From positions 59,661,949 to 59,725,948 of the forward strand of contig CM050449.1 of the NCBI GenBank assembly GCA_027563935.2: a stretch of 64,000 nt of DNA, read 5' to 3'. The notes beneath the pieces are model-generated. The model did not search any database. It had not been told where the DNA came from and saw only the letters and a list, made by a program, of their open reading frames with translations. Each line of letters begins with the position of its first letter. Position 1 is the first letter of the stretch. This stretch comes from Costus lasius (lineage: Eukaryota; Streptophyta; Magnoliopsida; Zingiberales; Costaceae). Both the position numbers and the translations under genes were made by a program. This document shows, piece after piece, positions 1-9,811 of the stretch.

Positions 1-524
1 CAAGACTCCAAAATCGCCAATAATCTCACCCTAGTCGAATTTACCACTTAAACTTTGGGTTTCTAAATTTTAAACCCTTTAACCCATTAATTCCAATAGG
101 TTTAACCCACTTAACTAATAATTTCGAATTTTCAAACCCAATTAGCTAATTCGAATTTTTATTCCAACATCCCATAGTTAACCAATTAATTTAATTAACT
201 TATCCAATAACCAATCACTTAACCGAAAATCCAATAAGAATTTAAGTTAACATCCAATAAGGATTAAATTAATTAACCAATAAGGTCTAATTAATTAACT
301 CACAATTTACAACCATAATTCCTAATTAATTTATCATGAACAACCCATAATAAATTATCATAATTTAACAGCCAACAATCAAATAAATAATTTCTAATTA
401 ATTAACTATCAACAACCAATACATAGAAAATATCATAATCGATAATTTTATTTAAATCAATAATTTATCATAATTTATCATAGAAAATAATGCTTACCAG
501 AACTTAAGATCCTTGGATCTTACA
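1..524. repeat. Gypsy-like LTR fragment, same family as the solo LTR at 55839-58360
   Basis: AT-rich sequence ending in GGATCTTACA. Its last part matches the right end of the solo LTR at 55839-58360: runs of aattaattaac and 'caataagg', then the same terminal 'acttaagatccttggatcttaca' block with few changes. It stops exactly where X leader sequence (ggcgctgcttagatc) begins, so this is one end of an LTR inserted into X. The rest lies outside the window. No coding sequence is visible. Confidence 0.75.
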
Positions 525-644
525 GGCGCTGCTTAGATCTAATAAGGAGGCGCGCAAGATAAGTTTTTGAAAAACATCTAACAAGCGCCAACAATATACA
601 TGCGCCAACATAAGTATACATGTAGTTTCGCATGATGAACTAGC
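525..644 (-). other. Copia element X: 5' leader, distal piece
   Basis: Read on the minus strand this resembles the leaders of E1 and E5: a gcgc-rich stretch, then 'cttgcgcgcc' and 'agatctaag' followed by 'gcgcctg'. It continues the leader piece at 9812-9913 and is separated from it by the E1 insertion. A Gypsy-like LTR abuts it at 524. The rest of X (gag-pol and 3' LTR) is not in the window. Confidence 0.7.
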
Positions 645-2328
645 TGTTGGAGTATGCCCTTAAGGCTAATGTTTGAGGCCTTGGGATTGTAACAGTATCA
701 TGTATAAACACTTTTGTTTATAAAGGCAATGGTTGTTATTCAGTTTGTTACCTTGTCTGCTGTAATAAGTGTACTTCTGAATAATGTCTCAAAGCTGTTC
801 AGCTAGGCTGACATGCTATATGTCCTTAGTCGAGATATCTTGGTGAACATGAGACAGCCTTGATATGATTGAGACTAATATGTGTTCTAATCTTATAGGA
901 TGCTCCGAGCATGGAATAAGATGTAGACTCATGGGTACATTGGATGTACTGGACAGACCCTACTAGGATATTCAATTGCTTGTCACAATGTGAATAATCC
1001 TTGTTTGCACTAAGTGGCACATGTCCTCTGACTTGAGATCACTTGTGTTTCTAAATGATGATTGTCATTGTTTTGAGGTAGTTCAATATCATTTGAAAGA
1101 TAATGGTTATAGACTATCTTGGATAATGATCATGAGTCAGGTTGGGACACTAGTGATAGATATAGGATTGCCGTCTCCTTGTTCAAGGAGTGTGATGTTC
1201 TATAGGGGCCCCCTAGATGAGATGATTGAGAAAGTGTATGGCCATACCCAGGTGACTATGTTCATCTGATCTAATCATGCTCATCATATTGGAGTTACAA
1301 GCTTGACCCGCTTGTCCAATAAGAACATCCAGTGGCAAAGGATACATGCATGCCTTGTGAAGTTGATTCACACTTGTGCTGTGGTTTGGGTGTAGTCTTG
1401 GAAGACTCTTTCCTTTATATCGGGAGACAGTGATGTGTTGCTAGATACCTCTCACTGATCGTGATAACGTAAGTTATCGTTACCGACATTTAAAGGAAAC
1501 CCTCAGGGTCGCACAATTTGATGAAATGGCTTACTTAAGTCAGATCGTGTGGACTGAATTGTTTTGGTTCAGTTGAAAGGGATTTAACCTCTGATTGTAA
1601 GTGAGATCTGGTCTGATCATGTTTGATTGATTAGGGCTTGAGATCGGTAAGCTTCGATCGAGAGTGTGGATGCTAGATCGGTGAGATCAAGAGCATCAAG
1701 AGATGATCGGTTAGATCTTGAACCATTTGGTTCAAGGGAGATCTAGACCATGGCTTGGCTTGGTTCGATTTGGTCTTTGGACCAATTGGAATTGGACCAA
1801 CTTCAATTGAACCGGTTCACATATGTGAACGCATGGTTCAATTAAGTTTGCGTTTTGGATTAGTTCAAAGCCATGAACGCATGGCTTCATGACCTTCCTT
1901 TTATGGAAGTCTTGTAACGCCAAAACGCATATGCTTGCCTCAACGGCTCTAATCTTTGGAGCTCTCTCGTGTGTGGCGAAGAACTTAGACGAAGAGGAAG
2001 AAGAGAGCTTTCGGCCAAGGGAGATATCATCTCATCTTTCTTTTCCAACGATCAAGGACCCTTTGAAGAGCTTTGCTAGCACAAAGGATTCAAAGGAGCA
2101 AGCCATCTTCATTGTTGTGTGCGTCACCTTTGGAGAAGAAGCATTTGACTCTTTGCTTCCAAGGCTCCATCCACCCATGGCTATGGTCAGATCTTCTCAT
2201 GATCTTTCAATTAAATCAAAGTTGATTATATAGAACATGCGATCCTATGGAAACCCTAATTCCGCCCATGCAAGTACTTTGATTTGCGCATGCTTAGGGT
2301 TTCGCTCCCCCTTGAAGGGGACCCAACA
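645..2328 (+). repeat. E1 5' LTR
   Basis: Direct repeat of 8125-9808, the same length, bounded by TGTTGG and CCAACA. It is not protein coding: the short frames on both strands recur in every family copy only because the LTR is repeated. A TATA-like box at 1413-1421 should drive the element, and a C4/G4 hairpin lies close to the 3' end at 2307-2320. Confidence 0.93.
1413..1478 (+). promoter_or_regulatory. E1 LTR: TATA-like box followed by a GNRA-loop hairpin
   Basis: CTTTATATC at 1413-1421 is conserved in every family LTR here. About 42 bases downstream is a hairpin, GATAAC-GTAA-GTTATC (1463-1478). The corresponding hairpin in E2 is GATAAT-GAGA-ATTATC and in E6 GATAAC-GCAA-GTTATC, so the stem varies with compensation and the loop always fits GNRA. 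If the TATA-like box is used, the hairpin would lie near the RNA 5' end. The transcription start is not known. Confidence 0.5.
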
Positions 2329-2330
2329 AT

Positions 2331-2342
2331 TGGTATCAGAGC
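2331..2342 (+). other. E1 primer binding site (initiator tRNA-Met)
   Basis: TGGTATCAGAGC begins two bases after the 5' LTR. It is complementary to the 3' end of plant initiator tRNA-Met, the standard minus-strand primer of plant Copia elements. Confidence 0.92.
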
Positions 2343-3205
2343 AGGGTTTTCAGTAGATCTATATGATTGCTTTGTTAAGATTGTGATCCACTCATGATTC
2401 CATGTTGCGCTCTCTTGATGCTTTGTTTACTTGCGCTTACATGATACTATGTTCTTGCGCTTACATGATACTATGTGCTACCATATTTGTTTGCGCTTGT
2501 ATCATTGCTTGGAGAAGTTTGCGCTCATGTCTAGATCTATGGGTTATCAACATGCAAAGATTAACATGCTAGATATTAGATGTATCTTGTTTATCTTGTT
2601 TGGCGCATGTTGTTTGTTTGCGCTTGTTGTAGTTGTTTTTCCAAACTTACATCTTGCGCGCCTATCACCATTAGATCTAAGTGGCGCCTGCTATAAACCC
2701 TTAGACGGGTTAGTAGGGTTGAAATCATCCTCTAAGTAAGATCTAACTAGTCTGATCAGACCATCTGACAGCCTAGATGGGTCGACCAGATGGCACCTGT
2801 GCGCAAGCACGAGGTGGCTATAGGTCGACTGCATCACAGGCGTGTAGCGAGGTCTGGTCGAGACAACCAGTGAACACACATGAGTTAGGCCCGGGGTCAC
2901 ACCCGCTTGCCAGAACTCATGTTGGTTGTTCAGCCCTTAGGGCATGCATGGTTGACCATTAGGTCAACGCAAGTCAGTTAAGACTTGGTGCATGCAAGGG
3001 CATGGATCAAACTAGACATGATGAGTGGATCCCTATTAATGGACCGTTGTAAGGTTGTAGGAGCACATAAGTAAAGTAAAATTGATGCCAATGGGTTTTC
3101 AAAATTTTATTTTCTTATGTGATGGATCACATGTTGATTGAATGATGCCATGATGCTTGTTTATTTAATCTTATGTGGGATGCCCTTTATTGTGTGCTGT
3201 GCTGG

Positions 3206-3331
3206 GGCCTGCGAGCCTGGTAAATTATTATTTTTGTGATCTGCGAATCACATTTTTAATTAATTTATTGTATAATTGACCTGCGAGTCAAGCTTGTCTA
3301 GATAGATTAAAATGTATTTTAATTAGACAAG
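3206..3331 (+). ncRNA. E1 leader: cluster of CTGCGA-loop hairpins
   Basis: Three successive hairpins share the loop CTGCGA on different stems: GGC/GCC (3206-3217), GTGAT/ATCAC (3236-3251) and TTGAC/GTCAA (3276-3291). A longer hairpin follows, with CTTGTCTA (3293-3300) pairing with TAGACAAG (3324-3331) around an inner ATTAAAAT/ATTTTAAT stem. The inner stem changes with compensation in E2, E4 and E5. This is a candidate cis-acting structure of the genomic RNA, not an independent transcript. Its function is unknown. Confidence 0.5.
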
Positions 3332-3550
3332 AGCACAAAAGCACACATCGCAGAGGCGCATTCAGCTGGTGGGCGCACCTGAGCTGCATTGAGCGCTAGG
3401 GCCCTGGGTTGGACCAGATGAGATGCAAAAGACCCAAGAAGCAAGTGAAGACTTAAGATAACTTAAGGTCTTACTTAGGGTTCATGGGCTTTTACCACAT
3501 AAGATCAGCATGCTTTCTATTTATTGCTTTTATAGTTAGAATTGCATGAG

Positions 3551-4126
3551 TTTATCTTCTGCTATAGCCATAGGATTTGCCTGATAGTAAGAAGATAAAA
3601 GACCGTTAAAATCCAACGCTAAAATATCAAGCTCGTTAGCCTTCTGACGCGAAACCTCACTGTTCTGACTATCGTTGGAGCCGTGTTGTACCCACTCAGT
3701 GGGCACGTCCATCTATCTTTGGACGGTGCGGGATTTCACCTGCGTGTTACAGAGAAGGGATTTATCGCTTCTCGTTGCTCAGCCTAGCACGTGGTGGTCC
3801 AGGGAGTAGGTCAGGTCAGCTTGACCATATAGGCTACACATGGGGCATATGATAGCTATATGGAGGCAGCCATCTGTGGGATCAGAAACTGTGTTGTACC
3901 AACTCAGTTGGCACAGTCTGCTGGATTGCCCAGATGAAGGGGAATCGCACGGGTTGGCGATTGGCAGGGACTGCCTACCAGAAATTAGTACTTGTATTCT
4001 CTGTGCATCTTATCTCGCCTGAGCGGGACGCGGAGACCAAGTATGAAATCTGGATCCCATCTCACTAAAAGAGTGTTACTCTTTCGGACTGTTTAATGGA
4101 TTTTTCAGTCAGATAAAATAGTGAGA
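3551..4126 (+). ncRNA. E1 leader: conserved structured RNA domain upstream of gag
   Basis: In order: a stem TTTATCTTCT (3551-3560) with AGAAGATAAA (3590-3599) around a loop containing CCATAGGA; a sequence block around AGCCTTCTGACGCG; hairpins CCCACTCAGTGGG (3691-3703), CCAACTCAGTTGG (3899-3911) and TCTCGCCTGAGCGGGA (4013-4028); then TCTCACTA (4060-4067) pairing with TAGTGAGA (4119-4126). That last pair encloses hairpins AAAGAGT/ACTCTTT and GACTG/CAGTC. The same order and spacing occur in E2, E4, E5 and, with different stem sequences, E3. It may be a packaging, dimerisation or translation element (inference). Confidence 0.6.
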
Positions 4127-4219
4127 AAAGAATCTTTCTTAAGTCCTGGATTGATTCTAAACATTGATACTGACCTTGCTGTTCTTGCATTGTTGTAGAT
4201 TCCTGCAGCAACGAACACC

Positions 4220-7200
4220 ATGAGCTTCAATGTGCGATCCCTACTGGAAAGGGAGAAGTTTGCTGGGCCAAACTTCTCAGACTGGTTCGGACACCTTAAG
4301 ATCGTTCTTAAGGCTGAGAGGAAACTATATGTCCTCGAGACGGCTATACCGCCTCAACCCGCTGCGAACGCCGCAAGGGCGGTTCGCGATGCCTATGAAA
4401 AGCACGTCAATGATAGCATTGATGTCGCTTGCCTGATGCTAGCGTCTATGACGCCACCGCTGCAGCGTCAGCATGAGGATATGTCGGCTATAGAGATTAT
4501 AGCGAACCTCAAGATGCTGTATGCTGCACAGGCGAGGACAGAACGCTATAATTTGACAAAGCTTTTCTTTCAGAGCAAACTGGCTGAAGGAAGCCCAGTG
4601 GGAGCTCACGTGCTCAAGATGATTGGGCACAAGGAGGCTCTGGAGAAACTGGGGCATACCATCAACCAGGAGCTTGCTGTAGACATTATTCTGCAGTCTC
4701 TCCCGCCCTCTTTCGATGCGTTCATTATTAACTTTAATATGAACAAAATCGATTGTACTCCGGCAGAGCTACTGAATATGCTCTTGACTACTGAGGAGAC
4801 TCTGAAGGGAAAGCCTTCAACCTCTGTCTTAATGGTTCCTTCTAGGAACAAGAAGAAGGGGAAGAAGGGCAAGGCCCCTGTCAAGAACTACAGCAAGGCT
4901 CTGAAACAGAAGGTTAAGCGGTCAAAGGACAACAGGTGTTTCCACTGTGGCCAGCTGGGTCACTGGAAAAAGGACTGTAAAGCGCTCCAAGGAGATAAGA
5001 GGGGAAGCCTTGCTTCTGGCTCAGGTATATTCGTGACGGAAGTCATGTTTTCATCTTCTTCCATTTCATGGGTGTTGGACACTGCATGTGGAGTTCACAT
5101 TTGTTCAAATGTACAGGAACTCAAGAGAAGAAGACAGGTGGGACAGCATGAGGTGGACCTACGCGTTGGAAACGGGGCACGGGTTGCTGCTGTTGCTGTA
5201 GGGGATTATTACATCTCATTACCATCTGGCATTGTATTAGAATTAAACAATTGTTACTTTGTACCCAGTATTACCAAAAATATTATCTCGATTCCTGCTC
5301 TTGTCAGGAAAGGATTTGCCTTTGAATGCAATATTTCAAAGTGTGTACTTTCTCTTGATAATATTGTTTATGCTACTGGTTCAATTAACAATGGGTTATT
5401 CATGTTGGACTTGAAAAATTCTATACAAAACATTGATAATAAGAAAGCCAAGTATGCTGATGACAGCACCTTGTTATGGCATAGTCGTTTAGGCCATATT
5501 AACAAGAGGCGCATTAAGCGGTTGCATGATCATGGACAGCTGGGATCATTCTCCTATGAGGAGATTGATACATGCAAAGCTTGTTTAATGGGTAAAATGA
5601 CGAAGTCTCCTTTTCCCAACAAAGGTCAAAGGGCTTCAGGTTTACTTGACCTTATACACAGTGATGTGTGTGGGCCATTTAGTAAACATGCCAGAGGTGG
5701 CTATCAGTACTTCATTACCTTTACTGATGATTTCAGTAGATATGGGTATGTCTATCTTATGAGACATAAGAGTGAATCTTTTGACAAGTTCAAAGAGTTC
5801 AAAAATGAAGTACAGAATCAGCTAGGCCGAAATATCAAGGCACTTCGTTCTGATCGAGGTGGAGAATACTTGAGTCATGCGTTTACTGACTATCTAAAAG
5901 AGTGTGGGATTATCTCACAGCTCACTCCGCCAGGAACACCGCAATGGAATGGTGTGTCCGAGAGGAGAAATAGAACGTTACTTGATATGGTTCGTTCTAT
6001 GATGAGTCAGGCTACTCTACCTTACTCCTTTTGGGGATTTGTACTGGAAACAGCTGCAAAGGTACTAAACCGAGTGCCATCCAAGGCAATTTCAAAGACG
6101 CCATATGAGTTATGGTATGGGAAACAGCCTAGCTTGACATTTATCAGGATCTGGGGTTGCGAGGCTTATGTCAAAAAGCTCGCCTCTGGGAAACTGGAGA
6201 GCAGATCTGAGAAATGCATCTTTGTCGGTTACCCTAAGGAAACTAAGGGTTATTATTTCTACGATCCCAAAGAGAACAAAGTATTTGTTGCTCGGACGGC
6301 AATATTTCTTGAGAAGGAATTTCTTCTGCAAGAAGCCAGTGGGAGAGAAATAAAGCTGGATGAGAATCCAGAGGAAGGACAAAGTAGTCAAGCACAGTTG
6401 GATGAGCCAGAGCTAGTGGATCAGGTTATTGAACAACCAGAGGCTCAGATATCACGGGAACCGCGAAGATCGGGAAGGATCCGTCGACAGCCTGAGCGCT
6501 ATGACGGAGTCTACATCATTGATAATGATGAACCCCTTACTTATGCGGATGCGGTCAGTGGACCGGAGTCAGCTAGATGGCTTGAAGCTATGCGAGCCGA
6601 GATGGACTCCATGTCAGATAACCAAGTCTGGGATTTGGTTGATCCGCCTCCGGGAGTAATCCCTATAGGCTGTAAATGGATCTTCAAGAAGAAGATTGAC
6701 ATGGATGGTAACGTGGTTACCTATAAAGGTAGGCTAGTTGCGAAAGGTTTCAAACAAATCTACGGGATAGATTATGATGAAACTTTCTCTCCTGTAGCCA
6801 TGTTTAAGTCTATTCGGATTCTTTTCGCGATAGCTGCATATTACGATTATGAGATCTGGCAGATGGATGTGAAGACGGCTTTCCTTAATGGAAATCTGGA
6901 TGAGGATGTGTATATGACACAACCAGAAGGTTTCACTAATCCATCAGATCGTCATAAAATATGCAAGTTAAAGAAGTCCATTTATGGACTGAAACAAGCA
7001 TCTAGAAGCTGGAATATTCGTTTTGATGAATCAATCTCTGAGTTTGGTTTCATCAAGAACGAAGATGACCCGTGTGTATATAAGAGGTTTAGTGGGAGCG
7101 TGGTTACTTTCCTAGTCCTCTACGTCGATGATATCTTAATCATTGGAAACGATATTCCTGAACTGCATGCTGTTAGAGCATGGTTAGGAAAATGTTTTCA

Positions 7201-8104
7201 GATGAAAGATTTAGGAGAAGCAGCCTATGTATTAGGTGTGAAGATCTACAGAGATAGATCTAAGAGGCTTCTCGGGCTGTTCCAGAGTACTTACATCGAT
7301 AAAGTCCTGGAAAGATTTCATTTAGAGAATTCTAAAAGAGGATATCTTCCAGTCAGACATGGTCTGAATCTTTCGAAGAGTCAGTGTCCACAAACACAGA
7401 CTGAGAAAGATGAAATGGACAATACGCCTTATGCTTCGGCTATTGGGTCCATTATGTATGCGATGTTGTGTACTCGCCCAGACGTCGCTTACGGGTTAAG
7501 CGTGACCAGTCGATTCCAAAGTAATCCAGGTTTGGCGCACTGGATTGCAGTCGAGAACATTTTGAAATATCTGCGGAGGACCAAAGATATGTTCTTGATA
7601 TATGGTGGTCAGGAAGAACTCAGTATTGAAGGATATACTGACGCTTCGTTCCAGTCGGACCAGGATGATTTCCGATCGCAATCAGGCTATGTTTTTAGCT
7701 TGAATGGAGGAGCAGTGGTGTGGAAGAGTTTCAAACAGTCTACTGTTGCTGATTCCACAACAGAAGCCGAGTATGTTGCAGCCTCGGAAGCATCCAAGGA
7801 GGCAGTGTGGATTCGTAAGTTCGTACAGGAACTTGGTGTTGTTCCTTCGAGTGCAGATCCTTTGGTTATCTTCTGTGATAACACTGGAGCCATTGCACAA
7901 GCAAAGGAACCACGGTCGCACCAGAAGTCCAAGCACATACAGAGACGGTTTCACTTGATCCGGGAGATCATTGATCGTGGCGAGATCAAAATTAGCAAGG
8001 TTCATACAGATGACAATCTGGCTGACCCACTTACCAAGCCTCTGGCGCAGCAGAAGCATGAGAAGCACTGTAATAATATGGGTTTGAGATTTCTCAACCA
8101 TTAG
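4220..8104 (+). CDS. gag-pol: E1 gag-pol polyprotein, intact (1294 aa)
   Basis: Single Copia polyprotein in protease-integrase-RT-RNase H order. Gag occupies about residues 1-260 and ends with a zinc knuckle, C240-X2-C243-X4-H248-X4-C253. The aspartic protease has its active Asp at D287 in an unusual LDTAC setting. The pre-integrase zinc finger is H421, H426, C452, C455. The integrase triad is D482, D545, E581 with exactly 35 residues between the last two. RT carries the TAFLNG motif and YVDD at 968-971. RNase H has D1141, E1182 and D1220 candidates. The ATG at 4220 is the start shared by all family copies. No stop or frameshift is present, so the protein should be functional in virus-like particles. 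A separate gag stop or frameshift site is absent, as is usual for Copia. Confidence 0.96.
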   Translation: MSFNVRSLLEREKFAGPNFSDWFGHLKIVLKAERKLYVLETAIPPQPAANAARAVRDAYEKHVNDSIDVACLMLASMTPPLQRQHEDMSAIEIIANLKMLYAAQARTERYNLTKLFFQSKLAEGSPVGAHVLKMIGHKEALEKLGHTINQELAVDIILQSLPPSFDAFIINFNMNKIDCTPAELLNMLLTTEETLKGKPSTSVLMVPSRNKKKGKKGKAPVKNYSKALKQKVKRSKDNRCFHCGQLGHWKKDCKALQGDKRGSLASGSGIFVTEVMFSSSSISWVLDTACGVHICSNVQELKRRRQVGQHEVDLRVGNGARVAAVAVGDYYISLPSGIVLELNNCYFVPSITKNIISIPALVRKGFAFECNISKCVLSLDNIVYATGSINNGLFMLDLKNSIQNIDNKKAKYADDSTLLWHSRLGHINKRRIKRLHDHGQLGSFSYEEIDTCKACLMGKMTKSPFPNKGQRASGLLDLIHSDVCGPFSKHARGGYQYFITFTDDFSRYGYVYLMRHKSESFDKFKEFKNEVQNQLGRNIKALRSDRGGEYLSHAFTDYLKECGIISQLTPPGTPQWNGVSERRNRTLLDMVRSMMSQATLPYSFWGFVLETAAKVLNRVPSKAISKTPYELWYGKQPSLTFIRIWGCEAYVKKLASGKLESRSEKCIFVGYPKETKGYYFYDPKENKVFVARTAIFLEKEFLLQEASGREIKLDENPEEGQSSQAQLDEPELVDQVIEQPEAQISREPRRSGRIRRQPERYDGVYIIDNDEPLTYADAVSGPESARWLEAMRAEMDSMSDNQVWDLVDPPPGVIPIGCKWIFKKKIDMDGNVVTYKGRLVAKGFKQIYGIDYDETFSPVAMFKSIRILFAIAAYYDYEIWQMDVKTAFLNGNLDEDVYMTQPEGFTNPSDRHKICKLKKSIYGLKQASRSWNIRFDESISEFGFIKNEDDPCVYKRFSGSVVTFLVLYVDDILIIGNDIPELHAVRAWLGKCFQMKDLGEAAYVLGVKIYRDRSKRLLGLFQSTYIDKVLERFHLENSKRGYLPVRHGLNLSKSQCPQTQTEKDEMDNTPYASAIGSIMYAMLCTRPDVAYGLSVTSRFQSNPGLAHWIAVENILKYLRRTKDMFLIYGGQEELSIEGYTDASFQSDQDDFRSQSGYVFSLNGGAVVWKSFKQSTVADSTTEAEYVAASEASKEAVWIRKFVQELGVVPSSADPLVIFCDNTGAIAQAKEPRSHQKSKHIQRRFHLIREIIDRGEIKISKVHTDDNLADPLTKPLAQQKHEKHCNNMGLRFLNH

Positions 8105-8113
8105 ATTAAGTGC

Positions 8114-8124
8114 AAGTGGGAGAT
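8114..8124 (+). other. E1 polypurine tract
   Basis: AAGTGGGAGAT lies directly before the 3' LTR and is the expected plus-strand primer site. The same tract precedes the 3' LTRs of E2, E4 and E5. Confidence 0.8.
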
Positions 8125-9808
8125 TGTTGGAGTATGCCCTTAAGGCTAATGTTTGAGGCCTTGGGATTGTAACAGTATCATGTATAAACACTTTTGTTTA
8201 TAAAGGCAATGGTTGTTATTCAGTTTGTTACCTTGTCTGCTGTAATAAGTGTACTTCTGAATAATGTCTCAAAGCTGTTCAGCTAGGCTGACATGCTATA
8301 TGTCCTTAGTCGAGATATCTTGGTGAACATAAGACAGCCTTGATATGATTGAGACTAATATGTGTTCTAATCTTATAGGATGCTCCGAGCATGGAATAAG
8401 ATGTAGACTCATGGGTACATTGGATGTACTGGACAGACCCTACTAGGATATTCAATTGCTTGTCACAATGTGAATAATCCTTGTTTGCACTAAGTGGCAC
8501 ATGTCCTCTGACTTGAGATCACTTGTGTTTCTAAATGATAATTGTCATTGTTTTGAGGTAGTTCAATATCATTTGAAAGATAATGGTTATAGACTATCTT
8601 GGATAATGATCATGAGTCAGGTTGGGACACTAGTGATAGATATAGGATTGCCGTCTCCTTGTTCAAGGAGTGTGATGTTCTATAGGGGCCCCCTAGATGA
8701 GATGATTGAGAAAGTGTATGGCCATACCCAGGTGACTATGTTCATCTGATCTAATCATGCTCATCATATTGGAGTTACAAGCTTGACCCGCTTGTCCAAT
8801 AAGAACATCCAGTGGCAAAGGATACATGCATGCCTTGTGAAGTTGATTCACACTTGTGCTGTGGTTTGGGTGTAGTCTTGGAAGACTCTTTCCTTTATAT
8901 CGGGAGACAGTGATGTGTTGCTAGATACCTCTCACTGATCGTGATAACGTAAGTTATCGTTACCGACATTTAAAGGAAACCCTCAGGGTCGCACAATTTG
9001 ATGAAATGGCTTACTTAAGTCAGATCGTGTGGACTGAATTGTTTTGGTTCAGTTGAAAGGGATTTAACCTCTGATTGTAAGTGAGATCTGGTCTGATCAT
9101 GTTTGATTGATTAGGGCTTGAGATCGGTAAGCTTCGATCGAGAGTGTGGATGCTAGATCGGTGAGATCAAGAGCATCAAGAGATGATCGGTTAGATCTTG
9201 AACCATTTGGTTCAAGGGAGATCTAGACCATGGCTTGGCTTGGTTCGATTTGGTCTTTGGACCAATTGGAATTGGACCAACTTCAATTGAACCGGTTCAC
9301 ATATGTGAACGCATGGTTCAATTAAGTTTGCGTTTTGGATTAGTTCAAAGCCATGAACGCATGGCTTCATGACCTTCCTTTTATGGAAGTCTTGTAACGC
9401 CAAAACGCATATGCTTGCCTCAACGGCTCTAATCTTTGGAGCTCTCTCGTGTGTGGCGAAGAGCTTAGACGAAGAGGAAGAAGAGAGCTTTCGGCCAAGG
9501 GAGATATCATCTCATCTTTCTTTTCCAATGATCAAGGACCCTTTGAAGAGCTTTGCTAGCACAAAGGATTCAAAGGAGCAAGCCATCTTCATTATTGTGT
9601 GCGTCACCTTTGGAGAAGAAGCATTCGACTCTTTGCTTCCAAGGCTCCATCCACCCATGGCTATGGTGAGATCTTCTCATGATCTTTCAATTAAATCAAA
9701 GTTGATTATATAGAACATGCGATCCTATGGAAACCCTAATTCCGCCCATGCAAGTACTTTGATTTGCGCATGCTTAGGGTTTCGCTCCCCCTTGAAGGGG
9801 ACCCAACA
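8125..9808 (+). repeat. E1 3' LTR
   Basis: Near-identical copy of 645-2328. Differences seen include 8332 (G to A) and several near 9463-9667. It ends CCAACA, and ACA precedes the right target-site copy. Confidence 0.93.
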
Positions 9809-9811
9809 ACA

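Larger units (their letters stand above)
645..9808 (+). mobile_element. E1: full-length Ty1/Copia retrotransposon (Angela/BARE-1-like)
   Basis: Two 1684-bp LTRs (645-2328 and 8125-9808) begin TGTTGG and end CCAACA. Between them lie an initiator tRNA-Met primer site, a leader of about 1.9 kb, one uninterrupted gag-pol frame and a purine-rich tract. By eye the LTRs differ at about 7 positions, so insertion is recent. The duplicated target is ctagc (640-644 and 9812-9816) with three extra bases, ACA, between the 3' LTR and the right copy; alternatively it is actagc (639-644 and 9811-9816) with two extra bases. The element lies in the leader of X in opposite orientation. All parts needed for autonomous transposition appear present. 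The lineage name is inferred from LTR ends and polyprotein style. Confidence 0.93.

Noticed and set aside
826..1269. Conserved 64- and 82-aa frames on opposite strands, recurring in nearly all family LTRs
   Set aside because: They recur because the LTR is repeated. They overlap each other antisense, resemble no known family, and differ between copies without sign of protein constraint.
2777..2962. Short frames in Copia leaders (for example 61 aa here) as leader-encoded proteins
   Set aside because: Not conserved in E2, E4 and E5; RNA structure explains the leader conservation better.
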